A DNA stretch of 45,368 nt from Nocardiopsis salina YIM 90010 (GTDB taxonomy: Bacteria; Actinomycetota; Actinomycetes; Streptosporangiales; Streptosporangiaceae): assembly GCF_000341025.1 (NCBI RefSeq), contig NZ_ANBF01000034.1:10319-55686 (forward strand), read 5' to 3'. The notes under the pieces were generated by a model. It saw nothing but the letters and a program-made list of their open reading frames with translations, was not told the origin of the DNA and did no database searches. This document shows, piece after piece, positions 32,258 through 40,588 of this stretch (position 1 is its first letter; each line of letters opens with the position of its first letter). A program made the position numbers and the translations under genes.

Positions 32258-32824
32258 CTACTCGGGAAAGGCGGGCGCCGAGACCTCTTGCAGGGCTTGT
32301 TGCTCACCCTGCGCTGTGGCGATCAGCCACGGGATGGCCGTGAGCAGCAGGGCCGCGAGGAGGACCCCCGTGAGCGCGGAGAGGAAGCGCTCTCGCCGTC
32401 GGACCAGCGAGTACGTGAACGTGCCGAGGAGGCAGAGCGCCAAGCACACCAGGGGTGTGGGTATGGGTTGGGGGACGCCGAGGTCCATGAGGACGGGTGC
32501 GCCAGAGACGCAGAGACCGGCCACCATCGCTGTGCTCTGGATGATCGGCAACTGCCGGGGATCGGGCTCGTCCCGCTTTTCCAGGATCCTCCGGAGCGAG
32601 ACGTGCGCGCCGCCGATCAGCACGACGGTTGCGGCGACGAACAGCAGCGCGAACCCGGGATCGTCGTACAGCAGTCCGAACAGGGCCATGAACCCCACGG
32701 GCCCGAGAACGCTGCCGGCCAGGAGCGGGTACACGGTGGCGAACAGGAGCTTCGGCGTCGAAGCGCTCTTGGCCGCCGAACCCGCGGTGTGGTCGTCGGG
32801 GGTCGGTTCAGGGGGAGGGCTCAT
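32258..32824 (-). CDS. Five-helix membrane protein lacking the external domain (divergent)
   Basis: 188 residues. It follows the membrane-half pattern of the family: TPKLLFATVYPLLAG, FMALFGLLYDDPGFALLF, ILEKRDEPDPRQLPIIQSTA (compare LEGRDEPRPWQFPIVLSTA), and a final helix FLSALTGVLLAALLLTAIPWL. It then stops 20 residues later (LQEVSAPAFPE, matching the LQEV/SQEV-xAF junction of the long copies), just where the external domain would begin. Natural short form or truncation. Fourth gene of the unit headed by 35410; no clear ribosome site. Confidence 0.75.
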   Translation of the reverse strand: MSPPPEPTPDDHTAGSAAKSASTPKLLFATVYPLLAGSVLGPVGFMALFGLLYDDPGFALLFVAATVVLIGGAHVSLRRILEKRDEPDPRQLPIIQSTAMVAGLCVSGAPVLMDLGVPQPIPTPLVCLALCLLGTFTYSLVRRRERFLSALTGVLLAALLLTAIPWLIATAQGEQQALQEVSAPAFPE

Positions 32825-32869
32825 GGTGGAAGGGCTTTCTCGGATTTCTGCGTCGCGGCACAGTTGCGA

Positions 32870-33361
32870 TCATGACGGTCCATCGGGATCGACGCAGGGT
32901 GAAGATGCTCCGAGGGAAAGGCTTCCTTTGTTGCTCGTTTCGACGGACACCCTGAAGGAGTCCTCTTCGTGCTCCATGGTCACAAAATTATCCTCCGGGC
33001 GTAGATCGTGGAGGGTTCGATAACCGTTCTCGGTCCAGTATTCGTACATCAGGTCGATATTGGCCTCGTTGTCCTCGGCTGGAAGTCCACGGACCCAGAA
33101 GGTCTCGCTTGCCGTGACGCGATCCTTTGCCCCTCCGTCGGTCGGATCATCGCAGGAGGCGAAGAGGAGTCCTTCACGTGCCTCGAGCTCGGCGCCTTCC
33201 GGGAGGGCTGTGAGAGTTCCGTCGATGTGTTCCTGCACCTTTTCAGCTGCTTGGTCCCGGCTCATGTTCTCTGTCATATCCGTATCCCCTGAAATGAAAC
33301 TGCACCCACTTGCCAGCAGGGAGGTGGCGACAAAATAGATGCAGAAGGCTGATTTTCTCAT
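32870..33361 (-). CDS. Small lipoprotein downstream of the DUF1023 hydrolase
   Basis: 163 residues from ATG 33361, eight bases after the hydrolase stop codon; GGGGGAGAA overlaps the end of that gene. Lipobox LLASGC (Cys about residue 20). The mature part parallels 31630-32136: NMSRDQAAEKVQEHIDGTLTAL, FASCDDPTDGGAKDRVTASE, FWVRGLPAEDNEANIDLMYEYW, RPEDNFVTMEHE and the end LGASSPCVDPDG. Tight linkage to a secreted-type hydrolase suggests an accessory or immunity lipoprotein, which is inference. Confidence 0.78.
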   Translation of the reverse strand: MRKSAFCIYFVATSLLASGCSFISGDTDMTENMSRDQAAEKVQEHIDGTLTALPEGAELEAREGLLFASCDDPTDGGAKDRVTASETFWVRGLPAEDNEANIDLMYEYWTENGYRTLHDLRPEDNFVTMEHEEDSFRVSVETSNKGSLSLGASSPCVDPDGPS

Positions 33362-33368
33362 GCTGTGG

Positions 33369-35066
33369 CTAGTTCTCCCCCGCAATGATTCGCCCCATCC
33401 CCCTGAGGGAGAGTGTGCCTTGATCGAAATACTCGGAGTGCGCGGCGCCGAAGGGGAAATCGCCCACCTTCCAATCGCTCCCCGACGATGAAGTGAATGT
33501 TGTTGCTCCGAATTCGGAAGAATCTGGGGTGGGTCCGTGGATGCCTTCTGGCGTCACGCTATTAATTGTATCGTTTTCTGCTGTGGATGCATGGACGTTC
33601 TCGCCATGGAAGCCTAGTTCGCTCACATGGTCGGCCTTGACGCCGGGGCTTCCTACGAAAACGAGTTCGTCTGCGTTCAGTCCTTGATCGCTCATCGCAG
33701 TGTGGCCCAGAACGGTGCTCCCATAGCTGTGGCCGATCACGGTGTTGTGCGACGGTGTCGTGCCCTGATGGGTAGCGCGCAGGCCGCCGTTGAAGCTGCT
33801 GAGCCCACCAACGGCGTTCTCAGCCCTCTCTTCTTCAGCGGCCTCCGTCGTGGACGGGGCATCGTATCCAATCCAGCTGATGACAGCATGATCGGCGTCC
33901 CCCTCGTCCGCATTGGTGGCCGAAGTCCTGAGTTCGGAGGCCCGGTCCGCTTGGCCATTCACGCTTTCCCACGTGGTGCCTGTCCCTGGGACGAGGGTGG
34001 CCACGTTGTCGGCCGTGTCGGGGTTCCCCTGGGAGACGATTGCGCGGCCGTTTTCCCCCTCTTCCCTGTCGAAAGCCAGCAGGTACTGGTCGCTAGCGCC
34101 GGCGCTGTCCCCGAGATCATCGCGCAATTCTGCCATGATCTCTTCTTGTTCCTCCAGTTCACGGATTTCCTGGCTCAGGCTCGTCCGTTCTATCGAGCCG
34201 CCAGGTCCGTTCTGAGTTTCTTCGAGCTCGTCCCGGAGTTCGTCCAACTCGTCCTGGACTGCTTCGTGGTCGTCCTTCAGGTGATCCCGGTTGAGCTGGT
34301 CACGCACGTTCGAAGGTATGCCGTCGAGGTCGCGAAGCAGGTCCGGGTCGTCGGCCATCGCCTGCTCGCGTTCGTCCTCCGACAGGGAATCCCACCATGC
34401 GTTCACGAGATGGGGCGGCTCACTGCCGTCGATCTCGTCGGGCACCATCCCGGGGTAGTGGTCACCGTAGGTGGCGATCTGGCCGGCCGTGAGCAGGCCG
34501 GCCTCGACCATGCGTTCCATGGTCTCCTGGCTCGGCCCTGTACGCAGGTCGATCTTGGTCTGCTCGGCCTGGTCCATGAGCGTGCCCCAGATGCCGGCGT
34601 GCTCGGAGCGGAGTTCCTCGCGGGTCGCCTCGAGCGCTGCGACCTCAGTGTTCTCGCCGCCGAGCCACTCGGTCACGGCCTGACCGATCGCGTATCCGCC
34701 TCCGCCTTGCATCCGAAGATCGCGCATCTCCTGTTTGGCCGTTTCCCACCGGCTTTCGATGGAGGCGCGGTCCGTCATGTAGGTGTCGATGTCCTCGGCC
34801 CACAGCCGCAACACGCCTCCGCCGTAGGTGAGGGCCTTGGAAGCTTCTTCCCAGGCCATGAGGTCATCGGCCGAGGCCGAGCTGATGTCCCAGCCGATGC
34901 GGTCGGTGAACTGGTCTGCGGAGGAACGCATTTGGCTGTCGGTGTCGCCGGACTGGCCGAGCATGTCGTTGTGCAGCTCGTCGAGGTCGTCGGCGCCGTC
35001 TCGGATTTTTCCCGGCTCTGCCTCGATGGGGTCGGGCAGGTCCAGGGACATGTCGTCGATACTCAC
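33369..35066 (-). CDS. Alpha/beta hydrolase, DUF1023 family, with WXG100-like N-terminus
   Basis: 565 residues from GTG 35066. About the first 115 residues are helical and WXG100/ESX-like (SADQFTDRIGWDISSASADDL, AWEEASKAL). The middle has the family segment VNAWWDSLSEDEREQAM..LDGIPSNVRDQLNRDHL, a coiled coil (about 265-320), and the DUF1023 alpha/beta domain: nucleophile elbow G445-H-S447-Y-G, LVFVGSPGV, and a likely catalytic His in GAAHSEYF near 545. DUF1023 proteins often act with type VII secretion in actinobacteria, as lipase- or esterase-like secreted enzymes. It follows the WXG-like gene by 20 bases and precedes a lipoprotein by 7 bases. Substrate and export are not shown. Confidence 0.85.
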   Translation of the reverse strand: MSIDDMSLDLPDPIEAEPGKIRDGADDLDELHNDMLGQSGDTDSQMRSSADQFTDRIGWDISSASADDLMAWEEASKALTYGGGVLRLWAEDIDTYMTDRASIESRWETAKQEMRDLRMQGGGGYAIGQAVTEWLGGENTEVAALEATREELRSEHAGIWGTLMDQAEQTKIDLRTGPSQETMERMVEAGLLTAGQIATYGDHYPGMVPDEIDGSEPPHLVNAWWDSLSEDEREQAMADDPDLLRDLDGIPSNVRDQLNRDHLKDDHEAVQDELDELRDELEETQNGPGGSIERTSLSQEIRELEEQEEIMAELRDDLGDSAGASDQYLLAFDREEGENGRAIVSQGNPDTADNVATLVPGTGTTWESVNGQADRASELRTSATNADEGDADHAVISWIGYDAPSTTEAAEEERAENAVGGLSSFNGGLRATHQGTTPSHNTVIGHSYGSTVLGHTAMSDQGLNADELVFVGSPGVKADHVSELGFHGENVHASTAENDTINSVTPEGIHGPTPDSSEFGATTFTSSSGSDWKVGDFPFGAAHSEYFDQGTLSLRGMGRIIAGEN

Positions 35067-35086
35067 GGGGGTCGCTCGCTCGGGGG

Positions 35087-35410
35087 TCAGAAGTTGACGG
35101 GGATGTCCAGTTCCTCGAGCCCTTCTCGGAACTCGTCGGCGTTGTCCGTGTCGGTTGCGGCGATCTCCAGCACCGACCCTTGTACGTTCTGCGCCAGGGC
35201 GATCCCACTGCGGGCCGTCGTCTGGATGTCCTCCAGGGAGTTGTCCTCGTAGGTGGAAAGGCCCGACGTCACGTACGAGGACACCGGCCCGTGCAGGTTC
35301 TCCATGATCTCTTCGAACCTGCCGCCGAGGAGGGCCATTGTCTCCGCGAGTAGTTCGGCGGCCTCCGCTTCGGGGAGGGCGTCGACGTTCACTCCGGTCT
35401 CATCGGACAT
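35087..35410 (-). CDS. Small WXG100-like helical protein
   Basis: 107 residues from ATG 35410 (a TTG at 35434 would add eight). It is acidic, almost entirely helical and without a signal peptide: LPEAEAAELLAETMALLGGR, a turn with YVTSGLSTYEDNSLEDIQT, then IALAQNVQGSVLEIA and a C-terminal helix. Length and position before a DUF1023 hydrolase fit an ESX/WXG100-type partner that forms a helical hairpin with the hydrolase N-terminus, although no clear W-x-G motif is present. First gene after promoter copy 1. Confidence 0.68.
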   Translation of the reverse strand: MSDETGVNVDALPEAEAAELLAETMALLGGRFEEIMENLHGPVSSYVTSGLSTYEDNSLEDIQTTARSGIALAQNVQGSVLEIAATDTDNADEFREGLEELDIPVNF

Positions 35411-35449
35411 AAAGGGTCCAAGGGTTGGGGGCAAGGTGGGGCAGGGCGG

Positions 35450-35499
35450 ACGCTACCAATCGGGAGTGAAGGAATACCGAGGCCGGTGTGCTCACATCG
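35450..35499 (-). promoter_or_regulatory. Shared promoter element, copy 1 (degenerate)
   Basis: TAGCGT (35450-35455), 21 bases and then CCTCGG in place of CTCAGG; the distal half TGAG (35491-35494) is kept in the same register. It heads the WXG-like/hydrolase unit with a leader of about 34 bases. Confidence 0.6.
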
Positions 35500-35542
35500 T
35501 CGCTCTGCGCTGCATGATCAGGACTTTGGTCCCATAGCAAGG

Positions 35543-35637
35543 CCGTGGCCACATGCGGCCACGGGGAACTCGTGCGCAGCTCCGTGACCCCGCGCCGTGT
35601 TGAGCCAGTGTGTCCGCGCCCGCCACGATGGGCGGGC
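35543..35637. terminator. Two stem-loops between the island and the VanZ-like gene
   Basis: CCGTGGCC/GGCCACGG (35543-35550 with 35557-35564) and GCCCGCC/GGCGGGC (35618-35624 with 35631-35637). Neither has a T-run. They lie between divergent genes and may insulate promoters or block antisense transcription. Confidence 0.35.
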
Positions 35638-35677
35638 CCCAACCCCAGCCCCGCCCCGACCCCCTGAAGAGGCTCCG

Positions 35678-36502
35678 ATGTGGCAGATCCTGTTCCACGT
35701 GACCCCGGTGACCGTGGCGCTCGCGTCGGCGGCGCTGGCCGTGTTCGCGTTGGTCACGGCGCGCGCGTACGTGCGCGACCCGCAGGGCGCGAGGCGGTTC
35801 TGTCGGCGCCTGCTCGCGGTCGCCTCTGGTGTCTATCTGCTCGTTCTTGCGAGCCCGGTCCTCTCGTGGGGCCAAGTGGGCGAGAGCGGTCGGCACATCA
35901 CGTGGAACCCGCTGGCCTGGGTCGAGGAGTGGCGCGAGGCCAACCAACCGGAGCAGGAATTCGGCCAACAGCTCAGCGACGGAACGTCGGCGCACTACTC
36001 CGTCGAGCCCCTCACCGACTCAGAACGCGAGGAGATCCATAGCTACGGGGACGGTTACGACTACTTCCTGCACGAGGACGAGCACCTTGACCTCGTGGTC
36101 CTGGACGCCGAGGGTGATCCGGCAAGCGACGCCGAGGCCCTGGTGGTCCGCCAGGAGATGGGCCCTGCGGTCGCCGACTTCATGGAGTACCGGGACGCCG
36201 ACAGCCAATCGCTGATCGTGGAGGAGAAGGTCGTCAACGTCCTGCTCTTCGTCCCGATCGGCATCGTCGCGTTCTTCGCGATCGCCCACCCCGCGGGCAA
36301 ACTCGCCGTCGGTCCGCTGCTGTCGCTCGCGGTGGAAACCACGCAGTGGGCGCTGGCCGCGGGCGCTTCCGCCGACGCGGCCGACCTCGCGGCGAACTCG
36401 ATCGGGTCACTCACGGGCACGGCACTGGCCGGCGCATCACTCCTGGTGGCGCTCCGGTTCCGAAAGCCGCAGGAAGCCCCCGAGCCCGCGTCGGCGGTCT
36501 GA
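35678..36502 (+). CDS. VanZ-like membrane protein
   Basis: 274 residues from ATG 35678 after GAAGAGG. Two N-terminal helices (VTVALASAALAVFALVTA and LAVASGVYLLVLASPV), then an unusually large polar loop of about 110 residues (about 70-180), then the VanZ core: VNVLLFVPIGIVAFFAIA, LLSLAVETTQWAL and DAADLAANSIGSLTGTALAG with the family's acidic and Asn residues. VanZ relatives give low-level teicoplanin resistance in enterococci; most actinobacterial ones are of unknown role. The gene ends four bases from the convergent gene at 36507. Confidence 0.8.
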   Translation: MWQILFHVTPVTVALASAALAVFALVTARAYVRDPQGARRFCRRLLAVASGVYLLVLASPVLSWGQVGESGRHITWNPLAWVEEWREANQPEQEFGQQLSDGTSAHYSVEPLTDSEREEIHSYGDGYDYFLHEDEHLDLVVLDAEGDPASDAEALVVRQEMGPAVADFMEYRDADSQSLIVEEKVVNVLLFVPIGIVAFFAIAHPAGKLAVGPLLSLAVETTQWALAAGASADAADLAANSIGSLTGTALAGASLLVALRFRKPQEAPEPASAV

Positions 36503-36506
36503 ACCC

Positions 36507-37382
36507 TCAGCCGCGCAGCACCGCGATCGCGTCCAGCAACCGCGCGCGCAGCACACCGCCGCGCTCGGCGAAGTCGCGCTGGTACTCCATGTAGTCCGCC
36601 TTGCCCTCGGCGGTCTCGATGCGCACCGGCTCGTACCCCCACTCGCGCAGGTCGTACGGCGAGGCGCGCATGTCCAGGGTCCGGATCTCGCGGGACAGCT
36701 CGAAGCAGTCCACGACCAGCTCTGACGGCACCGCGGGCAGCAGCTTGTACGCCCACTTGTACAGGTCCATGTTGGCGTGCAGGCACCCCGGCTGGTCCAG
36801 CTCCACCTGCCGGTCGCGGGTGGGCTGCAGGGTGTTGCGCGGGCGCGCTTCCTCGGTGAAGAACCGGAACGCGTCGAAGTGCGAGCACTGCACCCGGTGC
36901 GACTCCACGACCCGGTCGGTGCCCTCGTGCCCCAGCCGCAGCGGCACCTGCCCGTGGCGCACCTCGGAGGTGCGGTAGACCATCGCCCACTCGTGCAGCC
37001 CGAAACACCCCAGGTGGGCGGGGCGCGAGGCGACACCGCCCAGCAGGCGCTCGACGAAGTCCACGACCCGCCGCGCCTCCAGGAACGCCGCGCGGTCCAG
37101 GGCCACACCCCCGTCGGCCTCGGTGTAGAACCGCTGCTCCAGGAACTCGTTCGCCCCGTCGCCCAGCAGCACCGTGCCCGCTCCGGGATGCCAGCGCCGC
37201 AGCTGGGCGGGCTTGAGGTTGTAGTACGTGAACAGGAAGTCCTCGACGGGGTGGCGCTCGCCGGCGGCGCGGCGGCGACGGTGGTCGGCGGTGAGCGCGT
37301 CCACGCGGGCGGCGTGCTGCTCGGCCCGCTCGCGCCACTGGTCCTCGCGCAGCTCCCCGCGCATCACACCCGTTTCCGTCAC
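36507..37382 (-). CDS. Putative 3-methyladenine DNA glycosylase (actinobacterial family)
   Basis: 291 residues from GTG 37382, with GGAG just upstream; an ATG at 37364 is an alternative. It contains HPVEDFLFTYYNLKPAQLRRWHPG, CFGLHEWAMVYR, RHGQVPLRLG, SHFDAFRFFT, QPTRDRQVELDQPGCLHANMD and a C-terminal helical part ending LLDAIAVLRG. Proteins with this sequence pattern are widely annotated as 3-methyladenine glycosylases in actinobacteria, but I see no helix-hairpin-helix glycosylase motif, so the activity is uncertain. Five-residue spacing of conserved His, Arg and Asp residues suggests an enzyme. Confidence 0.65.
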   Translation of the reverse strand: MTETGVMRGELREDQWRERAEQHAARVDALTADHRRRRAAGERHPVEDFLFTYYNLKPAQLRRWHPGAGTVLLGDGANEFLEQRFYTEADGGVALDRAAFLEARRVVDFVERLLGGVASRPAHLGCFGLHEWAMVYRTSEVRHGQVPLRLGHEGTDRVVESHRVQCSHFDAFRFFTEEARPRNTLQPTRDRQVELDQPGCLHANMDLYKWAYKLLPAVPSELVVDCFELSREIRTLDMRASPYDLREWGYEPVRIETAEGKADYMEYQRDFAERGGVLRARLLDAIAVLRG

Positions 37383-37413
37383 GGGCTCCAGGGTACGCAC
37401 GCGCGCTGTCCGG

Positions 37414-39225
37414 TCAGTTCGACTGCTGCACGGGAAGGTGGCGGCCCAGGTAGCCGACGTAGATGCGGTTGGTGGTCCCGTCGCCCAGGTGGGGATAGAA
37501 GTACAGCCGCGGACAGATGCCGTGCTCGGTGTCGAGCTTGATGTGGGCGTACATCGGCACACGCCCGCTCGGGTCGACCTCCTCGGGCACCCGGAACAGG
37601 CGTTTGTCGTTGAGCTTGCCGCGGTTGCGCACGTAGTCCGACTCCTGCGAGGCCAACCGCTTGACGGGGATGACCCGGTACCCGTCGGGGCTCCGCCGCA
37701 GGTACGAGTGGAAGCCCAGCCCGGAACCGGGGTGCTCGAACTGGTACCGCGCGTAGTCGTCCAGCGCCAGCATCGCCTGCCACGCCCGCGTCACCCACAG
37801 GCTCTCCTTGTGGCTGGCCACCAGCTCCTCGACGGTGTGGTTGTCGATGGTGAAGAACAGGTGCGGCAGGGCGGTGCCGTCGGTGATGCGTTCCAGCAGT
37901 TCGCGCACGTTGTTGGGCGGACGCGGGCTGGGGTCGGGCGGCGGTGCGGTCGCCGCGAGGCGGTACAGGCCGGCCTCGCGCACACGGTCGCGCAGCCACC
38001 CCACCTCGTGTCGGGCAGCTCGCGCCTGGTCATCGGCGGCCCCGGCCTCCTCGGTGAGGTCTGCGGTCCCTGCGAGCAGCTCCTGGCGTTCGTCGGTGAG
38101 CTCCTCGACCCGGGCGTTGAGGCGTTTGACCTCGTCACGCAGGCGCTGGAGCTGCTGTTCCTGCTGTTCGAGCTCTGCCGCAGACACCCAGCCCTCACCC
38201 GGGTGCGCGGCCCGCGACGTGTCGGACGGCCCGGCGTGGGGCGGTCGGGCCGGAACGGGGCGTTTCGGTGTGGCGCGCAGGTCGTCGGTCTCCTCGGAGA
38301 GCAGCGCGTCGATGGCGCGCAGCGGTTCGGGCAGGCGCAGGGCGAGGGCGTTGTCACGCACCTTGCGGGCCAGGGCCGCACCCACCCAGGCGCGCAGCCG
38401 GTCGCCGTCGCGGGCGGCGCCCAGGCCGGCGGGGCTCATACGGGGATGCTGCTCCGGGTCGGGCTCCTCGCCGTCGAACGGCAGAAGGGTGCGCACGCCC
38501 CCTCCCGGCACGTCCAGACCGTCCGGGAACAGGGCGTCGACGCGGGTGCGGGCGGCGGCATCGAGCACGTAGGAGCTGCACATGCCGGCACTGCGGTTGA
38601 GGGCCCCGCCGATCGCCTCGCGCCAGGCGGGCACGGTCACGTCGGGTGGAGTGCCGGTGGCGACCACGGCCAGACGGCGCTCGGGGTCCATGACGGTGGA
38701 GACGAAGGCGTCGACCGTCTCCTGGTCGCGGCCGCGCACGATCACGGGTGCCGAGGCCAGCAGGTGCCGGCCGTCGTGGGCGGGCACGGACTCCAGGAGC
38801 ATGCGCGCGGCCTCGGGCGGCATGACATCCCACCGGGGCGGTTCGGACCCGTCCCTGAAGTGGTCGTTGCGCGGGTCGACCGACATGTCCAGCCACGCGT
38901 AGTGCCACGGGGCCAGGTCGGGGTCGGTGACCACGCTGACGGCGGTGCGCCAGGTTCCGTCCGGTTTGTCGGACTCCGTGGTCAGCCGCAGGAATGAGAG
39001 CCCCTCGTCGTCGTTGTCGTGTCGCACCACCAAGGCCCGCGACCTGTTGCTCAGCTCGTGGCAGCCCGAGACGTCGAAGGACACCTGAGCACCGGGGTTG
39101 CCGCGCTTGCCCAGCCAGCGGTGGAGGATCTGCGCGGCCGTGGTCACCAGGTCCTCGTCCCCCTGGGGGACGGTCACGAGTGTGCGGTAGACAAGCGGCA
39201 ACGAACCACGCTCCGGCTCTCCCAT
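37414..39225 (-). CDS. Large hypothetical protein with central coiled coil
   Basis: 603 residues from ATG 39225; longer readings upstream are antisense to the protease gene. The N-terminal ~280 residues form a mixed alpha/beta domain (YRTLVTVPQGDEDLVTTAAQ, SNRSRALVVRHDNDDEGLSF, HYAWLDMSVDPRNDHF, RDGDRLRAWVGAALARKVRD). A Pro-rich linker and a coiled coil follow (WVSAAELEQQEQQLQRLRDE through RHEVGWLRDRVREAG, about 330-405). The C-terminal ~190 residues are a conserved-looking domain with HLFFTIDNHTVEEL, HSYLRRSPDGYRVIPVKRL, HIKLDTEHGICPRLYFYP and GYLGRHLP. I do not recognise the family; a modular nucleotide- or nucleic-acid-acting protein is possible but unproven. Confidence 0.75.
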   Translation of the reverse strand: MGEPERGSLPLVYRTLVTVPQGDEDLVTTAAQILHRWLGKRGNPGAQVSFDVSGCHELSNRSRALVVRHDNDDEGLSFLRLTTESDKPDGTWRTAVSVVTDPDLAPWHYAWLDMSVDPRNDHFRDGSEPPRWDVMPPEAARMLLESVPAHDGRHLLASAPVIVRGRDQETVDAFVSTVMDPERRLAVVATGTPPDVTVPAWREAIGGALNRSAGMCSSYVLDAAARTRVDALFPDGLDVPGGGVRTLLPFDGEEPDPEQHPRMSPAGLGAARDGDRLRAWVGAALARKVRDNALALRLPEPLRAIDALLSEETDDLRATPKRPVPARPPHAGPSDTSRAAHPGEGWVSAAELEQQEQQLQRLRDEVKRLNARVEELTDERQELLAGTADLTEEAGAADDQARAARHEVGWLRDRVREAGLYRLAATAPPPDPSPRPPNNVRELLERITDGTALPHLFFTIDNHTVEELVASHKESLWVTRAWQAMLALDDYARYQFEHPGSGLGFHSYLRRSPDGYRVIPVKRLASQESDYVRNRGKLNDKRLFRVPEEVDPSGRVPMYAHIKLDTEHGICPRLYFYPHLGDGTTNRIYVGYLGRHLPVQQSN

Positions 39226-39234
39226 CGGCGTCGC

Positions 39235-39358
39235 GGACCGAGGGACCGGCGGGAGATGCGGCGCGGGCGGCGCCCTCGGTCCCACCACTGTGGACGACGG
39301 CGCCGGATGCGTCGACCGGTCGGCCCAAGATCCTTTGTCCTGCTGTTTACCCAGCAGG
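39235..39358. repeat. Inverted repeat and hairpin upstream of the coiled-coil gene
   Basis: A 10-bp inverted repeat GGACCGAGGG (39235-39244) with CCCTCGGTCC (39273-39282) lies just upstream of the start at 39225. A second hairpin, CCTGCTG (39339-39345) with CAGCAGG (39352-39358), follows the protease gene and may be its terminator. Confidence 0.4.
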
Positions 39359-39404
39359 CCGCGCACCCTACCGGGCCCCGTTCCGCCGGCGCCGTCCTCG
39401 TGAG

Positions 39405-40460
39405 TCAGAGCTGCTGGGCGTTGTCGAACAGCTGCTGTGCCTCCGAACCCAGGCGAGGGCCGTACTGGGTGCTGAGGTCGTCGGCGTACTTGAAGCTGAT
39501 CACAGAGGAGACCGTGCCCTCGCCGGTGTCGGCGTCGAATCCGGTGAGCCAGGGGCCGCCGCTGGAACCCTGCGTCATGTCGCACCCCATCCCGCTCGCG
39601 GTGGTGCCGCCGGTGTCCGGGGTGGTGGTTCCGGCGCAGTAGTGCAGCTCGCGGCCGTCGAAGGGCGAGGCGGCGGGGTAGCCGAACGCGTGCACCTGCA
39701 CGCCGGCCTCGGTCTGCTCCTCGCTCCAGGTGCTGAAGGAGATGTCCTGGGAGCCCACGCGGTCCTGCACGTCCTGGCCGTCGTCGGAGTTGACCACGGC
39801 CATAGCTACGTCGTAGCTGTCGTCGGCCTGCTCCGACCACTGGGGGCTCACGAGCAGGTCGCGGGCGGTGTAACGGCCGTAGGGGGCGTCGCCGTCGGAG
39901 TAGCCCGGAACGAAGGTCCAGTTCTCCGCCCACGAGCCCGTGCCGTCCTTGGCGCAGTGCCCGGCGGTGACCAGGGTGCTGGCGTTCTGCGAGTCCACGA
40001 CCGAGGCCGAGCAGGTGAAGTCGCGGCCGTCCATGGTCAGGAACACCTTGCCGGTGGTGCGGGTGACCAGGCCCCCGCCCGTCCACGGGTCGCCGGTGCT
40101 GTCGGCCCCGGGGTCGGTCTGCGGTTCGATGTCGTCGTCGGGGGCGAGCAGGCCCTCCGCGCCATCGACGGTGTCGCCGACCAACCCGGCGATGGGTGTG
40201 GCGTCGGCCATGCGCTCGGGTGTCCAGTAGTCCAGGACCTCGCGCTCGCGGGCGGGGTCGGCGGCGGCCGTGCGGTGCTCGACACCTTCGTCGACGCTCA
40301 CGGCCTGCGCGGAGGTGTCCTGTCCCGGGGCGGCCATGTGCACGGCCTGTTCGACGGCGTCGACGGGCCCGGGAAGGGAGTCGGTGGCGGCGAGCCCGGT
40401 CACGAGGAGGCCTGCGGCGGTGATCGGGGCGAGGATCGCATACGCGGTGGACGAGGTCAT
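39405..40460 (-). CDS. Secreted trypsin-like serine protease (V8/glutamyl endopeptidase-like)
   Basis: 351 residues from ATG 40460 after AAGGA. Signal peptide (about residues 1-25), then a propeptide-like acidic part and a chymotrypsin-fold domain. The triad is visible: His in [10 protein letters not shown], Asp in [10 protein letters not shown], Ser in [11 protein letters not shown]. Two Cys near His (FTCSA, GHC) and two near Ser (HYCAG, MGCDM) suggest the usual disulfides. Length and motifs fit secreted actinomycete V8-like peptidases. It is divergent from dxr; their start regions are separated by about 130 bases. Confidence 0.9.
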   Translation of the reverse strand: MTSSTAYAILAPITAAGLLVTGLAATDSLPGPVDAVEQAVHMAAPGQDTSAQAVSVDEGVEHRTAAADPAREREVLDYWTPERMADATPIAGLVGDTVDGAEGLLAPDDDIEPQTDPGADSTGDPWTGGGLVTRTTGKVFLTMDGRDFTCSASVVDSQNASTLVTAGHCAKDGTGSWAENWTFVPGYSDGDAPYGRYTARDLLVSPQWSEQADDSYDVAMAVVNSDDGQDVQDRVGSQDISFSTWSEEQTEAGVQVHAFGYPAASPFDGRELHYCAGTTTPDTGGTTASGMGCDMTQGSSGGPWLTGFDADTGEGTVSSVISFKYADDLSTQYGPRLGSEAQQLFDNAQQL

Positions 40461-40479
40461 GGCCCCGATCCTTGCACAC

Positions 40480-40508
40480 TTGGCGTAGCGATGTGACTAC
40501 TTTAGGTT
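40480..40508 (+). promoter_or_regulatory. Promoter of the dxr operon
   Basis: TTGGCG (40480-40485), a 17-base spacer and TAGGTT (40503-40508) make a good sigma-70/HrdB-type promoter on the plus strand. Transcription should start near 40515, giving a leader of about 75 bases before dxr. Confidence 0.6.
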
Positions 40509-40588
40509 TGTGTCGGTCCGGAACCGGGAAAACGGACGTCCGCCTCCCGGGGCCAGACGCCTCCGCGCGGTGCCGCACAATTGGAGCC

